Made by a program: the position numbers and the translations under genes. A DNA stretch of 64,000 nucleotides from Acidobacteriota bacterium (GTDB taxonomy: Bacteria; Acidobacteriota; Terriglobia; Acidiferrales; UBA7541). Within the stretch, counting starts at the first letter, position 1. The number at the start of each line of letters is the position of its first letter. Positions 8,346 through 18,013 of this stretch are shown piece by piece. Under the pieces are notes generated by a model. That model was not told the origin of the DNA. It made no database searches and saw nothing but the letters and a program-made list of their open reading frames with translations. The stretch is taken from the NCBI GenBank assembly GCA_003223295.1, contig QHYM01000100.1:1-64000 (forward strand), in the 5' to 3' direction.

Positions 8346-10057
8346 GCGTGAATAAACAGACCTGCACACTACCGGAAGATCTCGCCAACGCAGTGGCCGC
8401 TTCGCTGGAGGACTGGAAAAAAAACAATAAAGTGGCGCGCCTTTGGCAAAAAGACGCCTCGCTCTGGACCCGGACCGACGAAAGCAACTGGCTTGGATGG
8501 CTGAATATCGTCGAGCAGCAACTCGCGCACGCGGATGCCTTCAAGCGGATTGCCGAGGATGTGAAAAAATCGCGTTTCAAACATGCCCTGCTGCTCGGAA
8601 TGGGCGGGTCCAGCCTTTGCCCAGAAGTCCTGCGTATGACTCTCGGGAAGATCAAAGGGTTTCCCGAACTCCACGTGTTGGACTCAACCGATCCGCTGCA
8701 AATCAAGTCCATCGAAGCGAAACTGGATCTCAAGAGCACTCTTTGCATTGTTTCCAGCAAATCGGGCAGCACGCTGGAACCCAACATTTACAAGCAATAC
8801 TTCTTCGAGCGCGTGAAAGCTAAAGTGGGCGAGAAAGAAGTTGGCAACCGCTTCATCGCCATCACCGACCCGGGATCAAAAATGCAGCAAGTCGCCGTAG
8901 CCGATAAATTCCGCGAAATCTTTTTCGGTGTGCCAAGCATTGGTGGGCGTTATTCAGCCCTTTCGAATTTCGGCATGGTGCCCGCTGCAATCATGGGCCT
9001 GGACGTGGAAAAGTTTCTGAAAACCGCGCAGGAAATGGTTTTCGCGTGCGGCGTAACTTCAGTGGCGCACGAGAATCCTGGAGTTGTTTTGGGAACGATT
9101 CTCGGCGTCGCCGCAAATCATGGACGCGATAAGCTCACCATCATTGCTTCGCCAGGGATTTATGACCTTGGGGCGTGGCTCGAGCAACTGATTGCCGAAT
9201 CCACGGGGAAAATGGGCAAGGGCATCATTCCGGTGGATCGCGAGCGCCTCGCCAGGCCTTCCGCTTATGGCAGCGATCGCGTATTCGCGTATTTGCGTCT
9301 CGCGTCGAAGCCCAACAAGGCGCAGGATGCTGCCGTCATGGCCCTCGAAAAAGCCGGCCATCCCGTGGTGAGCATCAGCGTCTCTGATGTTTATACGCTC
9401 GGCCAGGAATTCTTCCGCTGGGAAATCGCAACGGCGGTTGCAGGTTCCATCCTCGGGATCAACGCCTTCAATCAGCCCGACGTGGAAGCGAGCAAAGTGG
9501 AAACGCGCAAGCTCACCAGCGAGTACGAGGCCAAGGGCAAGCTGCCCGCCGAGGTACCTTTTTTTGAAGCCAGCGGCATCCAGTTTTTTGCCGATGAGAA
9601 AAACGTCGCGGCGATTCACGGCGGTTTGAATGTCGCGGCTGTCTTGAAGACGCATCTTTGTCGAATTGGTCCGGGCGATTACTTTGCCGTTCTTGGCTAT
9701 ATTTCGATGAATGCAGAGAATGAGAAGGCCTTGCAAACCATCCGGCACAAGGTGCGCGACAAGAAAAAAGTAGCCACGGTTCTCGGTTTTGGTCCACGCT
9801 TCCTGCATTCCACTGGACAGGCCTACAAAGGCGGGCCGAACAGCGGCGTTTTTCTGCAAATCACCTGCGACGACGCAAAGGATCTGCCGGTTCCTGGACA
9901 GAAATATACGTTTGGTGTTGTAAAAGCGGCTCAGGCCCGCGGCGATTTTGCGGTCCTCGCGGAACGCGGCCGCCGCGCTTTGCGCGTCCATCTCAGAAAA
10001 AATCTTAAGTCGGCGCTTGCCACACTATCCAAAGCCGTGCAAAAAGCGGTTGCCTGA
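8342..10057 (+). CDS. pgi: Glucose-6-phosphate isomerase
   Basis: Interconverts glucose 6-phosphate and fructose 6-phosphate, allowing fructose 6-phosphate from the pentose phosphate pathway to be recycled. The 571 residues contain two SIS domains. The first carries LLGMGGSSLCPEVLR and the sugar-phosphate loop SSKSGSTLEPN. Other family features are GGRYSALSNFG, GAWLEQLIAESTGK and NAFNQPDVEASK. The sequence style matches the isomerase half of Tal-Pgi fusion proteins rather than E. coli Pgi. The GTG start overlaps the tal stop by four bases. Confidence 0.93.
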   Translation: MSVNKQTCTLPEDLANAVAASLEDWKKNNKVARLWQKDASLWTRTDESNWLGWLNIVEQQLAHADAFKRIAEDVKKSRFKHALLLGMGGSSLCPEVLRMTLGKIKGFPELHVLDSTDPLQIKSIEAKLDLKSTLCIVSSKSGSTLEPNIYKQYFFERVKAKVGEKEVGNRFIAITDPGSKMQQVAVADKFREIFFGVPSIGGRYSALSNFGMVPAAIMGLDVEKFLKTAQEMVFACGVTSVAHENPGVVLGTILGVAANHGRDKLTIIASPGIYDLGAWLEQLIAESTGKMGKGIIPVDRERLARPSAYGSDRVFAYLRLASKPNKAQDAAVMALEKAGHPVVSISVSDVYTLGQEFFRWEIATAVAGSILGINAFNQPDVEASKVETRKLTSEYEAKGKLPAEVPFFEASGIQFFADEKNVAAIHGGLNVAAVLKTHLCRIGPGDYFAVLGYISMNAENEKALQTIRHKVRDKKKVATVLGFGPRFLHSTGQAYKGGPNSGVFLQITCDDAKDLPVPGQKYTFGVVKAAQARGDFAVLAERGRRALRVHLRKNLKSALATLSKAVQKAVA

Positions 10058-10105
10058 CATACCGGACCAAATCTCATTCACGCCGATCGGCGGGGAGCGC
10101 ACACC

Positions 10106-11125
10106 ATGCAACTGGGGATGATCGGGTTGGGCAGGATGGGCGCCAACATGGTGCGGCGCCTGCAAAAGGGCGGCCATAAGTGCGTTGCTTACGACCGCAG
10201 CGCCGAGTCCGTGAAGCAACTTTCCGCGGAAGGTGCAACGGGCGCTGCGTCCCTGGATGATTTCGTCGGCAAATTGCAAAAGCCGCGCGCGATTTGGCTG
10301 ATGGTGCCGGCGGCTGTGGTTGACGCCACCTTGCGTGATCTGGTTGGCAAGCTCGAGAAAGACGACGTGGTGATCGACGGTGGGAATTCGTACTATATCG
10401 ATGATATCCGGCGCGCGAAGGAATTATCCGCGAGAGGTATTCATTACTGTGATGTGGGCACCAGCGGCGGAGTCTGGGGACTTGAGCGCGGCTACTGCCA
10501 GATGATTGGCGGGGAAACGGACGTGGTGAAGCGGCTCGATGCGATCTTCAAGACGCTTGCACCCGGCCGCGGTGACGTACCACGCACTCCGGGACGCGAA
10601 AAAGTTGGTGGCACAGCGGAAGAAGGCTACCTGCACTGCGGCCCCTCTGGCGCCGGACATTTCGTCAAGATGGTGCACAACGGCATCGAATACGGCCTGA
10701 TGGCTGCTTACGCCGAGGGCCTGAACATTTTGAAGCATGCCAGTGCGGGGAAGTCTCACCGCGAGGCCGATGCGGAAACCACGCCGCTACGGAATCCGGA
10801 GCATTACCAGTACGAATTCAATCTCGCGGACATCACGGAAGTGTGGCGGCGCGGCAGCGTGGTTGCTTCGTGGCTGCTGGACCTTACGGCTATCTCGTTG
10901 CTGGAGCAGCCAACGCTCGAACGCTTTTCCGGGCGGATCTCGGATTCCGGCGAAGGCCGCTGGACGCTTCTCGCGGCCATCGAATCGACGGCGCCCGCGC
11001 CGGTTCTCAGCGCCTCGCTCTATCAGCGCTTCACCTCGCGCGGCGAAGATGATTTTGCCGCAAAAGTGTTATCCGCGATGCGCTTTCAGTTTGGCGGACA
11101 CATCGAGAAGAAAGGCGGCCATTAG
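10106..11125 (+). CDS. gnd: 6-phosphogluconate dehydrogenase, decarboxylating (short form)
   Basis: Oxidatively decarboxylates 6-phosphogluconate to ribulose 5-phosphate. The N-terminal Rossmann motif is [13 protein letters not shown]. The substrate-binding segment [21 protein letters not shown] and the catalytic [19 protein letters not shown] are intact. At 339 residues it is the short type (E. coli Gnd has about 470), a group often reported to use NAD; coenzyme preference cannot be read safely here. AGGAG-like GGGGAG precedes the ATG. zwf follows 47 bases downstream. Confidence 0.93.
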   Translation: MQLGMIGLGRMGANMVRRLQKGGHKCVAYDRSAESVKQLSAEGATGAASLDDFVGKLQKPRAIWLMVPAAVVDATLRDLVGKLEKDDVVIDGGNSYYIDDIRRAKELSARGIHYCDVGTSGGVWGLERGYCQMIGGETDVVKRLDAIFKTLAPGRGDVPRTPGREKVGGTAEEGYLHCGPSGAGHFVKMVHNGIEYGLMAAYAEGLNILKHASAGKSHREADAETTPLRNPEHYQYEFNLADITEVWRRGSVVASWLLDLTAISLLEQPTLERFSGRISDSGEGRWTLLAAIESTAPAPVLSASLYQRFTSRGEDDFAAKVLSAMRFQFGGHIEKKGGH

Positions 11126-11172
11126 AATTTCGGGACCATCGGGGCCAATGCGCGGGTAAGGGATTCCCATCC

Positions 11173-12750
11173 ATGAACCAAAACCATCCAGACACGAATT
11201 CATCGGCGGCGCCATGTGTGATGACGATTTTTGGCGCTACGGGGGACTTGACCAAACGCAAGTTGATCCCCGCGCTTTGCAATCTGGCTCAGGAAAACCT
11301 CCTGTCGACACAGTTTGCGATCGTTGGCTTTGCGGCGAATGACTTCGACACGGAGAGCTTTAGGAAATCGCTGGCAGAAAATATTCCCAAGTTTGCTGCG
11401 TTGCCGATCGATCCGAAACTGTTGGACTGGATGATCCAGCGCACGTACTACGTCAAAGGTGATTTCCTTGATTCTGAGGCTTACAAGCGCCTCGAACAGC
11501 AGATCGCGGAAGCCGACAAGAAACACAACACGCTTGGGAACCGACTTTTTTACCTGGCCGTTGCGCCGCGTTTTTTCTCGTCCATCGTGAAAATGTTGGG
11601 CCAGTGCTGCTTGTCGAAAGAAGAAGAGAACCGCTGGTCGCGCGTCATCGTGGAAAAGCCTTTCGGGCATGACTTGGCTTCCGCAAAGCAGCTCAACCAG
11701 GAACTGAAGCAGGTCCTCACCGAAAAACAGATCTACCGCATCGATCACTACCTCGGCAAAGAGACCGTACAGAATGTCATGGTCTTCCGCTTTTCGAACA
11801 ATATCATCGAACCGCTCTGGAACCGCAATTATGTGGACCACGTGCAAATCACCGCCGCCGAAACCGTCGGCGTGGAGCATCGCGGCGGATTTTATGAGAC
11901 CGCGGGCGCGCTTCGCGACATGGTGCCGAATCATCTCTTCCAATTGTTCACGATGACCGCCATGGAGCCGCCCATTTCTTTCGATGCCGATGAAGTCCGC
12001 AACAAGCAAGCCGAAGTGCTGCACGCCATTCAGCCCTTGGACCCCGAGGATGTGCTCACCAACACGGTACGCGGACAATATGGCAGCGGAACGATTGATG
12101 GCCAGCGCGTCATCGGCTACCGTGGCGAACCCGATGTCGCACCCGATTCGAACACGGAGACTTTTGTCGCACTGAAACTCCTCATCGACAACTGGCGCTG
12201 GGCCGGCGTGCCCTTCTATCTCCGCACCGGAAAGCGTCTGGCGCGGCGCGTGACGGAGATTGTGATCCAATTTCGCCGCACGCCCTTCGTCCTGTTTCGA
12301 AATACCACTGTGCGAAACCTCGAGACCAACCGCCTGGTCATCCACATTCAGCCGGAAGAAGGCATCTCCCTGAGCTTTGGCGCGAAAGTTCCCGGCTCGG
12401 TGATGAAACTGGGCCTCGTCAATATGGATTTTGATTACTGCACTTATTTTGGGACCGAGCACAGCACTGGGTACGAGCGCCTGCTGCGCGACTGCATGGC
12501 GGGAGACGCCACGCTCTTTCAGCGCGCGGACATGGTCGAAGCCGGCTGGAGCGTCATTCAGCCCATCCTCGATTTATGGCACGCGCTGCCGCCGCGGGGT
12601 TTCCCGAATTACGCCGCGGGATCGTGGGGGCCGGTCGAGGCCGAAGAGTTGCTCGAAAAAGACGGCCGCTCGTGGCACCGCTATGGCGAAGATGAGCTGG
12701 ACAAGCGCGCCCACATCGCAAGTCCAGAAAAAACGAGAATGGCCGGCTGA
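11173..12750 (+). CDS. zwf: Glucose-6-phosphate 1-dehydrogenase
   Basis: First enzyme of the oxidative pentose phosphate pathway. The 525-residue product shows the nucleotide-binding motif [10 protein letters not shown] (21-30), EKPFG (161-165), the active-site signature RIDHYLGKE (189-197), and the C-terminal domain segments [13 protein letters not shown] and WSVIQPILD. The ATG start matches family length. It lies between gnd and pgl, the genes for the next two steps, 11 bases before pgl. Confidence 0.95.
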   Translation: MNQNHPDTNSSAAPCVMTIFGATGDLTKRKLIPALCNLAQENLLSTQFAIVGFAANDFDTESFRKSLAENIPKFAALPIDPKLLDWMIQRTYYVKGDFLDSEAYKRLEQQIAEADKKHNTLGNRLFYLAVAPRFFSSIVKMLGQCCLSKEEENRWSRVIVEKPFGHDLASAKQLNQELKQVLTEKQIYRIDHYLGKETVQNVMVFRFSNNIIEPLWNRNYVDHVQITAAETVGVEHRGGFYETAGALRDMVPNHLFQLFTMTAMEPPISFDADEVRNKQAEVLHAIQPLDPEDVLTNTVRGQYGSGTIDGQRVIGYRGEPDVAPDSNTETFVALKLLIDNWRWAGVPFYLRTGKRLARRVTEIVIQFRRTPFVLFRNTTVRNLETNRLVIHIQPEEGISLSFGAKVPGSVMKLGLVNMDFDYCTYFGTEHSTGYERLLRDCMAGDATLFQRADMVEAGWSVIQPILDLWHALPPRGFPNYAAGSWGPVEAEELLEKDGRSWHRYGEDELDKRAHIASPEKTRMAG

Positions 12751-12761
12751 GGGAAGCGCGA

Positions 12762-13520
12762 GTGGAGCCCGAAATCCGAATCCTGGCGGATGCTGCGGCC
12801 ATCGCACAGCGAGCGGCGCAAGAATTTGTTCAAGCTGCGACCAGAGCCGTGCACGAGAGGAACGCGTTCCAGGTCGCGCTGGCGGGGGGCTCCACTCCCA
12901 AAGTCCTCTACAATTTGTTGGTCAGCGATCCAGCGCTGCGCTCGCAGGTTCCCTGGGATAAAATACAGGTGTTCTTCGGCGATGAACGGCACGTCGGTCC
13001 CGGTCATCCGGACAGCAATTTCCGCATGGCCACCGAAACGATGCTTTCCAAAGTCCCGCTGAGAGCGAACCAGGTTACGCGAATCAAGGGCGAGTATCCG
13101 GACGCCGAGCAAGCCACCCGCGAATACGAGGAAGCGATCGCGTCGCATTTCAAGCTGAAGGCTGGCGAGCTTCCGCGTTTCGATTTGCTGCTTGTGGGAA
13201 TGGGCAACGAGGGCCACACGCTTTCTCTCTTTCCCGGAACGAAAGCGCTGCACGCCGATGGGCGCATCGCCGTTCGAAACTGGGTCGGCAAGTTGTACGC
13301 GGATCGCATTACCCTGACCGCGCCCGCCGCTTGCGCCGCCGCGGAGATCCTGTTCCTGGTGACCGGAGCGGATAAGGCTCTGGCGCTGAAGGGGGTCCTG
13401 GAAGGCCCCTATGAACCGGAGCAGTTGCCTGCACAATTGCTCCGGCCCAAGAACGGGAAGCTGCTCTGGCTGGTGGACACCGCCGCCGGAGGCATGTTAT
13501 CAAGAGGAATTCGAGAGTAG
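12762..13520 (+). CDS. pgl: 6-phosphogluconolactonase
   Basis: Hydrolyses 6-phosphogluconolactone to 6-phosphogluconate. A 252-residue DevB/Pgl-type protein starting at GTG 12762. Motifs of the glucosamine/galactosamine-6-P isomerase-like fold: [49 protein letters not shown] and [18 protein letters not shown]. It is placed directly after zwf with an 11-base gap and 14 bases before the aldolase. Confidence 0.93.
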   Translation: MEPEIRILADAAAIAQRAAQEFVQAATRAVHERNAFQVALAGGSTPKVLYNLLVSDPALRSQVPWDKIQVFFGDERHVGPGHPDSNFRMATETMLSKVPLRANQVTRIKGEYPDAEQATREYEEAIASHFKLKAGELPRFDLLLVGMGNEGHTLSLFPGTKALHADGRIAVRNWVGKLYADRITLTAPAACAAAEILFLVTGADKALALKGVLEGPYEPEQLPAQLLRPKNGKLLWLVDTAAGGMLSRGIRE

Positions 13521-13534
13521 ATAAGGAGCAAGTC

Positions 13535-14614
13535 ATGGCCACGACCGTAAGCATGGGAAAAATTGAAACCTATCTCGGCGCAAAGACCGATTCGCTGCTG
13601 GGATTCAAGTCGCCGAAAATCGCCAAGGAGCGGCTGAATCTCCCTGGCCCTGACTTTATTGACCGCGTGTACGCGGCTTCGGACCGCAACCTTCGTGTCC
13701 TGGTGAATCTACAGCGGATGTTCGGCGGTGGGCGCCTTAGCGGCAGCGGCTATCTCTCTATTCTTCCCGTGGACCAAGGCATCGAGCATTCCGGCGGTGC
13801 CAGCTTTGCGAAGAACCCTGATTATTTTGATGGAGAGAATATCGTCAAGCTGGCCATCGAAGGCGGCTGTAACGCGGTGGCCTCGACCTTCGGCGTGCTC
13901 GGCTCTGTCGCGCGCAAATACGCCCACAAGATTCCTTTCATTGTGAAAATCAATCACAACGAACTTATGACGTTCCCCAACCGCTTCGACCAGGTTCTTT
14001 TTGGCACGGTGCAGCAGGCGTATGACATGGGCGCCGCGGCGGTCGGCGCGACCATTTATTTCGGCTCTGACCAAAGCACGCGGCAAATCGTCGAGATTTC
14101 GCAGGCCTTTGCGCATGCTCATGAACTCGGCATGGCCACGGTCCTGTGGTGCTATCTGCGCAACGGCGCCTTCAAGAAGGACAAGGACTATCACGTTTCC
14201 GCCGACCTCACCGGGCAGGCCAATCATCTCGGCGTTACGATTGAAGCCGACATTATCAAGCAGAAGCTTCCGGAGAATAACGGCGGCTACCTGGCGCTGA
14301 ATTCGAATGGCACGAGCTACGGCAAATTTGACAAGCGCATCTATTCGGACCTGACCAGCGATCATCCGATCGACCTGTGCCGCTACCAGGTCGCGAATTG
14401 CTACATGGGCCGCGCGGGCTTGATCAACAGCGGCGGCGCTTCCGGTGCGAACGACTTCGAAGAAGCCGTGGCCACTGCAGTCATCAACAAGCGCGCTGGC
14501 GGCACCGGCCTCATCTCCGGCCGCAAAGCTTTTCAGCGTCCGATGAAAGAAGGCGTGCAGCTTCTGAACGCCATTCAAGACGTCTACCTAAGCCCTGAAG
14601 TTACAGTCGCTTAA
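13535..14614 (+). CDS. fbaB: Class I fructose-bisphosphate aldolase (DhnA type)
   Basis: Cleaves fructose 1,6-bisphosphate by Schiff-base chemistry. The 359-residue protein shows DhnA/FbaB features: [39 protein letters not shown] and, near the C-terminus, [15 protein letters not shown] and [18 protein letters not shown] lies 8 bases before the ATG. It closes the pentose phosphate cluster and links it to glycolysis/gluconeogenesis. Confidence 0.9.
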   Translation: MATTVSMGKIETYLGAKTDSLLGFKSPKIAKERLNLPGPDFIDRVYAASDRNLRVLVNLQRMFGGGRLSGSGYLSILPVDQGIEHSGGASFAKNPDYFDGENIVKLAIEGGCNAVASTFGVLGSVARKYAHKIPFIVKINHNELMTFPNRFDQVLFGTVQQAYDMGAAAVGATIYFGSDQSTRQIVEISQAFAHAHELGMATVLWCYLRNGAFKKDKDYHVSADLTGQANHLGVTIEADIIKQKLPENNGGYLALNSNGTSYGKFDKRIYSDLTSDHPIDLCRYQVANCYMGRAGLINSGGASGANDFEEAVATAVINKRAGGTGLISGRKAFQRPMKEGVQLLNAIQDVYLSPEVTVA

Positions 14615-14654
14615 CCCAGGAAACATGCGTGACAAATCTTCGGTCTTTTTTTGC

Positions 14655-14684
14655 TTGACATATTCCTATACGGGAATATATAAT
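14655..14684 (+). promoter_or_regulatory. Sigma70 promoter with embedded operator for the arsR operon
   Basis: Perfect consensus boxes TTGACA (14655-14660) and TATAAT (14679-14684) are separated by 18 bases. An inverted repeat ATATTCC (14660-14666) / GGAATAT (14673-14679) fills the spacer and touches both boxes, the expected place for an autorepressor such as the ArsR-type protein encoded just downstream. The -10 box ends 6 bases before the arsR ATG, so transcription should start at or next to the A of the start codon. Confidence 0.8.
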
Positions 14685-14690
14685 TCTTTC

Positions 14691-15059
14691 ATGCCTCGTG
14701 CTGCTACAACTTCAGACGCTTTCAACGCTGTCGCCGAGCCGCGCCGCCGCGACATTCTCAATTTCCTCGCGGTGCAAGAGCGCCCGGTGGGCGAAATCGT
14801 GGATAGCCTGAACTTGGAACAGCCTTCCGTTTCCAAGCACCTTCGCGTGCTACGTGAAGTCGGCTTGGTCAACGTGCGCCGCGACGGCCGCCGCATGTTG
14901 TATCGCACCAACGCGGAAGCGATCCGGCCGCTTTACGAGTGGACGAGCACCTTCGAGCGCTTCTGGCGCCATCAGTTGAGCCGCATCAAGGAACGCGCCG
15001 AGGCCAAAGAAGAACACGACTCGGAACCAGATCCAAATTCGCAAAGGAGAAAAACATGA
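14691..15059 (+). CDS. ArsR-family winged-helix transcriptional regulator
   Basis: A 122-residue helix-turn-helix protein starting at ATG 14691. Seen: FNAVAEPRRRDILNFL, RPVGEIVDSL, the recognition helix LEQPSVSKHLRVLREVGLV, the wing VRRDGRRMLYRTN, and WTSTFERFWRHQLSRIKE at the C-terminus, as in ArsR proteins paired with SRPBCC genes. No metal-binding Cys cluster is seen, so the inducer is unlikely to be arsenite. No ribosome binding site fits between the predicted transcript start and the ATG, suggesting leaderless translation. It overlaps the next gene (ATGA) and probably represses its own operon through the operator at 14660-14679. Confidence 0.9.
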   Translation: MPRAATTSDAFNAVAEPRRRDILNFLAVQERPVGEIVDSLNLEQPSVSKHLRVLREVGLVNVRRDGRRMLYRTNAEAIRPLYEWTSTFERFWRHQLSRIKERAEAKEEHDSEPDPNSQRRKT

Positions 15060-15529
15060 CCCTGACTCTTCCGGGAATCGAGAGCTTGTCGTTGTCGGTG
15101 AACGAAGAGATCCGCGTCCGCGCGTCCCTCGATGCGACGTTCACGGCGCTGCTCGAGCAACTTGGCCCCTACAACGAAATGCCGGACGGCACGCCCATGC
15201 CGATGAAGCTGGAACCGTGGCCTGGCGGGCGTTGGTTCCGCGATCTCGGCGAGGGCAACGGCCATTTCTGGGGCGCCCTGCAAGCGATCAAGCGGCCGGG
15301 TCTCCTTGAAATTGCCGGGCCCCTCTTCATGTCCTACCCGGTCGCCAACAATGTGCAATACCGCCTGAGTGAAGAAAATGGCGTCACCGTGATCAAGTTT
15401 CGCCACTCGGGCTTCGGTTTGATTACGGACGAGCACAGGGCCGGTGTCGTCAAAGGTTGGGCCTACATTCACGAAAACGTCCGCAAGCGCGCGGAAGCAG
15501 GGCGTTCCAAATCGGCTTCCATTCAATAA
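15056..15529 (+). CDS. SRPBCC-family protein
   Basis: A 157-residue protein of the START/Bet v1-like superfamily. Supporting segments are VNEEIRVRASLDATFTALLEQLG (first strand and helix), EPWPGGRWFRDLGEGNGHFWG, and the C-terminal helix region GWAYIHENVRKRAE. Proteins of this kind bind small hydrophobic ligands and are very commonly encoded next to ArsR regulators; the ligand is unknown. The ATG overlaps the arsR stop (ATGA), with AAAGGAG upstream. Confidence 0.85.
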   Translation: MTLTLPGIESLSLSVNEEIRVRASLDATFTALLEQLGPYNEMPDGTPMPMKLEPWPGGRWFRDLGEGNGHFWGALQAIKRPGLLEIAGPLFMSYPVANNVQYRLSEENGVTVIKFRHSGFGLITDEHRAGVVKGWAYIHENVRKRAEAGRSKSASIQ

Positions 15530-15576
15530 AGTTTTAGTTGGACAACAATTTCAGTTCACAAAAGAGGAGAATCACG

Positions 15577-16098
15577 ATGACTATCGCAAAATCGTTGCTC
15601 GCAGAGTTCGAAATACAAGCCCCCATCACCCGTAGGTTTCTGGAGCGCCTGCCGGAGGACAAGCTGACCTGGAAGCCGCACGAAAAATCCATGTCCGCCG
15701 GACAGCTTGCGTACCATCTCGCCTTCGTGCCCGGCGGAATCGTTCGCTTCGTGCAAAACAATCCGGCACAAGCGCCTGATTTTGCTAATTTCCCGCAGCC
15801 CGCCACCCGCCAGGAAATCCTCAAGACGTTTGACGAAGGTATCGCCGCGGTTCGCGAGCTGCTGCCAAAGCTTGATGACGCGCGCATGAACGAAACCTGG
15901 CGCATGGTCGCCGGCGGACGCGAAGTCCTAGCTCAACCGCGTGCCCAGTTTCTGCGAGACGTCATGTTCAGTCACTGGTATCAGCACCGCGGCCAATTCA
16001 GCGTCTATCTGCGTCTGCTGAACGTTGCGGTTCCCGCAAGCTGGGGACCCAGCGCGGACGAGCCGCCCATTTTTGTACAAAAGGCACAATCGGCCTAG
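15577..16098 (+). CDS. DinB-family protein
   Basis: A 173-residue four-helix-bundle protein starting at ATG 15577 after AGAGGAG. The typical metal-binding histidines of the DinB/YfiT superfamily appear in QLAYHLAFVP and in SHWYQHRGQFSVYLR. Members include thiol-dependent transferases and stress-response proteins; the substrate cannot be inferred. It is the third gene of the ArsR operon. Confidence 0.85.
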   Translation: MTIAKSLLAEFEIQAPITRRFLERLPEDKLTWKPHEKSMSAGQLAYHLAFVPGGIVRFVQNNPAQAPDFANFPQPATRQEILKTFDEGIAAVRELLPKLDDARMNETWRMVAGGREVLAQPRAQFLRDVMFSHWYQHRGQFSVYLRLLNVAVPASWGPSADEPPIFVQKAQSA

Positions 16099-16121
16099 TC
16101 CTCGCAAGGGGAATAACAGTC

Positions 16122-16280
16122 ATGTGCCCCGAATGCTTCGCTGGTGTCGCTCTGTTCGTCACCGGTATCGTTTCCACCGGCGGCGTGACCGCAGCAGCCG
16201 TCAAACTTCTTCGCAACACAAAAACCGCCGTCAAAATTTCTGAAGTCCCGAACTTAAAGAAGAAGGAGAATTCGAAATGA
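16122..16280 (+). CDS. 52-residue CPxC small membrane protein
   Basis: A small gene between dinB and the DUF899 gene, starting MCPECFAGVALFVTG. A Cys-Pro-Glu-Cys motif sits at residues 2-5, followed by one hydrophobic segment (about residues 6-30) and a basic tail (KLLRNTKTAVKI, KKKENSK). AAGGGG lies 7 bases before the ATG. The TGA overlaps the ATG of the next gene (ATGA). I have seen comparable small CPxC proteins next to ArsR/SRPBCC/DUF899 genes but know no function; a thiol redox or metal role is only a guess. Confidence 0.7.
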   Translation: MCPECFAGVALFVTGIVSTGGVTAAAVKLLRNTKTAVKISEVPNLKKKENSK

Positions 16281-17074
16281 GCGCCACGACTCTGCAGCTT
16301 CCAAAGATTGTCTCTCAGGAGGAATGGCTTGCCGCGCGCCAGCAGTTACTTGCCAAGGAAAAGAAACTTACGCGCGAACGCGACGCACTCGCCGCTGAAC
16401 GACGCAACCTTCCTTGGGTCAAAGTTGAAAAGAACTACGTCTTCGATTCCCCAACAGGCAAGAGAACTCTGGCCGAGCTCTTCGACGGCAGGAGCCAGCT
16501 CATGATCTACCACTTCATGGTGGGTCCGGACTGGGAAGCCGGTTGCCCGAGCTGCTCAATTGTGGGCGACCATATAGGCGGCAGCGTCACCCATCTTGCA
16601 AACCGCGATGTTACTTTAATTGCGGTTTCGCGTGCGCCGCTCGCCAAAATCGAAGCCTTCAAGAACCGCATGGGCTGGCGCTTCAAGTGGTATTCCTCTT
16701 TCGGAAGTGACTTCAATCGCCATTACAACGTCTCCTTCACCAAGGACGAAGTAACGTCTGGCAAAACGTATTACAACTACAAAATCCAGCGATTCCCCAG
16801 TGAAGAAGCACCTGGCGCCAGCATCTTTTATAAGGATGCCGACGGCAATGTTTTCCACACCTATTCCGCTTATGGTCGCGGACTGGAACCCGTGATGGGA
16901 GTGTACAACTGGCTCGATCTGGCACCCAAAGGCCGCGACGAGGAAGGTATGACGCCGCATCCGATGGCTTGGGTCCGCCACCACGATCGCTACGATAGCA
17001 ACCATTTTGCCGAACCGGCCGATTCCGCCAAATCTGCCGCGGCCGCGCACAATTGCTGCTCCGGCCACTCCTGA
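16277..17074 (+). CDS. DUF899 thioredoxin-like protein
   Basis: A 265-residue DUF899 family protein. Hallmarks are IVSQEEWLAARQQLLAKEKKL at the N-terminus, the thioredoxin-fold core LMIYHFMVGPDWEAGCPSCSI with a CPSC motif, and later FKWYSSFGSDFNRHY and FHTYSAYGRGLEPVMG. The Ala-rich C-terminus ends in HNCCSGHS, which could add metal- or thiol-binding. The biochemical role of the family is not established. It is the last gene of the ArsR operon. Confidence 0.88.
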   Translation: MSATTLQLPKIVSQEEWLAARQQLLAKEKKLTRERDALAAERRNLPWVKVEKNYVFDSPTGKRTLAELFDGRSQLMIYHFMVGPDWEAGCPSCSIVGDHIGGSVTHLANRDVTLIAVSRAPLAKIEAFKNRMGWRFKWYSSFGSDFNRHYNVSFTKDEVTSGKTYYNYKIQRFPSEEAPGASIFYKDADGNVFHTYSAYGRGLEPVMGVYNWLDLAPKGRDEEGMTPHPMAWVRHHDRYDSNHFAEPADSAKSAAAAHNCCSGHS

Positions 17075-17107
17075 ACGCCTCATCGAACGCGGCTGGTCTC
17101 TTCGTAG

Positions 17108-17148
17108 AATTGCAGGGGAGCAATACCTAGGTTAGCTCCCCTGTAATT
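17108..17148. terminator. Bidirectional terminator hairpin between DUF899 and rpe
   Basis: A 14-bp stem: AATTGCAGGGGAGC (17108-17121) pairs with GCTCCCCTGTAATT (17135-17148) with one G-T wobble and a 13-base loop. It sits between convergent genes. AT-rich ends on both sides support termination in either direction, though there is no long T-run. Confidence 0.65.
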
Positions 17149-17175
17149 TGTGTGAGTCCAAAAAGCGGACCTGTC

Positions 17176-17856
17176 TCACGCTCGGGTGAGCATAGCGGCA
17201 CGGGCAGCGCCCAGAAGCTTCTTGGCATTCTCGCGGATGTCGCCGCGACCGAACACGGCATTCCCCGCGACAAGCAATTCGGCGCCGGCGCGCACGATGT
17301 CGCTCACCGTGTCAACTGCCACGCCTCCGTCCACTTCAATGCGGAACGACAAGCCCAGCGATTCGCGCACCTCCGCCAGTGTCTTGATTTTATTCAGCGA
17401 GCTGGGAATGAACGTCTGCGCGCCGAACCCCGGATTCACGCTCATCACCAGGACGTGGTGAACCATGTCCAGCACTTCATCCAGCGTGTGGACGGGCGTA
17501 GCGGGATTGATGACCACCGCCGGCTGGCAGCCATGCGATTCAATCAGTTGCAGCGTCCGATGCAGATGCGCGCACGCCTCCTGATGCACGGAAATCCAAT
17601 TCGCGCCAGCTTCGGCAAATGCGGGAATGTAATTGTCCGGATTCTCAATCATCAAATGGCAGTCGAAAACAGCATCGGGAAGCGCCTTCCGAAGAGACGC
17701 CACCACCGGCGGTCCGATGGTGATATTAGGTACGAAGTGGCCGTCCATAACGTCCAGGTGCAGCACCGTGCCGCCGCCTTCGAGCGCAGCCTTTGCGTCG
17801 TCGGCGAGCCGCGCGAAGTTCGCGGAGAGAATTGAAGGTGCCAGTTCAATAGGCAT
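17176..17856 (-). CDS. rpe: Ribulose-phosphate 3-epimerase
   Basis: Interconverts ribulose 5-phosphate and xylulose 5-phosphate, the one pentose phosphate step missing from the main cluster 3 kb away. The 226-residue TIM barrel shows LAPSILSANFARL, HLDVMDGHFVPNITIGP (metal ligands His and Asp), FDCHLMIENP, VMSVNPGFGAQTFIP, and EVDGGVAVDTV with VAGNAVFG. On the minus strand, a TATAAT sits just upstream at about 17892-17897 with a plausible TTGCGG -35 box 19 bases before it. Confidence 0.95.
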   Translation of the reverse strand: MPIELAPSILSANFARLADDAKAALEGGGTVLHLDVMDGHFVPNITIGPPVVASLRKALPDAVFDCHLMIENPDNYIPAFAEAGANWISVHQEACAHLHRTLQLIESHGCQPAVVINPATPVHTLDEVLDMVHHVLVMSVNPGFGAQTFIPSSLNKIKTLAEVRESLGLSFRIEVDGGVAVDTVSDIVRAGAELLVAGNAVFGRGDIRENAKKLLGAARAAMLTRA

Positions 17857-18013
17857 GAGCAGCGCTCAGCTCCTTTCCTTTCCGTGACAACGCCGATTAT
17901 ACGCGAACGCAGCCGGGATGCCGCAAACGCCGCACCTGCAAACTTTCCCGCAACGCGCAATTGCAACCCCGGCTTGACGAGGGTATGTTTCTTCTGAAGG
18001 AGTCACAACAAAA

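Noticed and set aside
11200..12462. 420-codon minus-strand frame opposite zwf
   Set aside because: Mirror of zwf codon usage; no recognisable motif.
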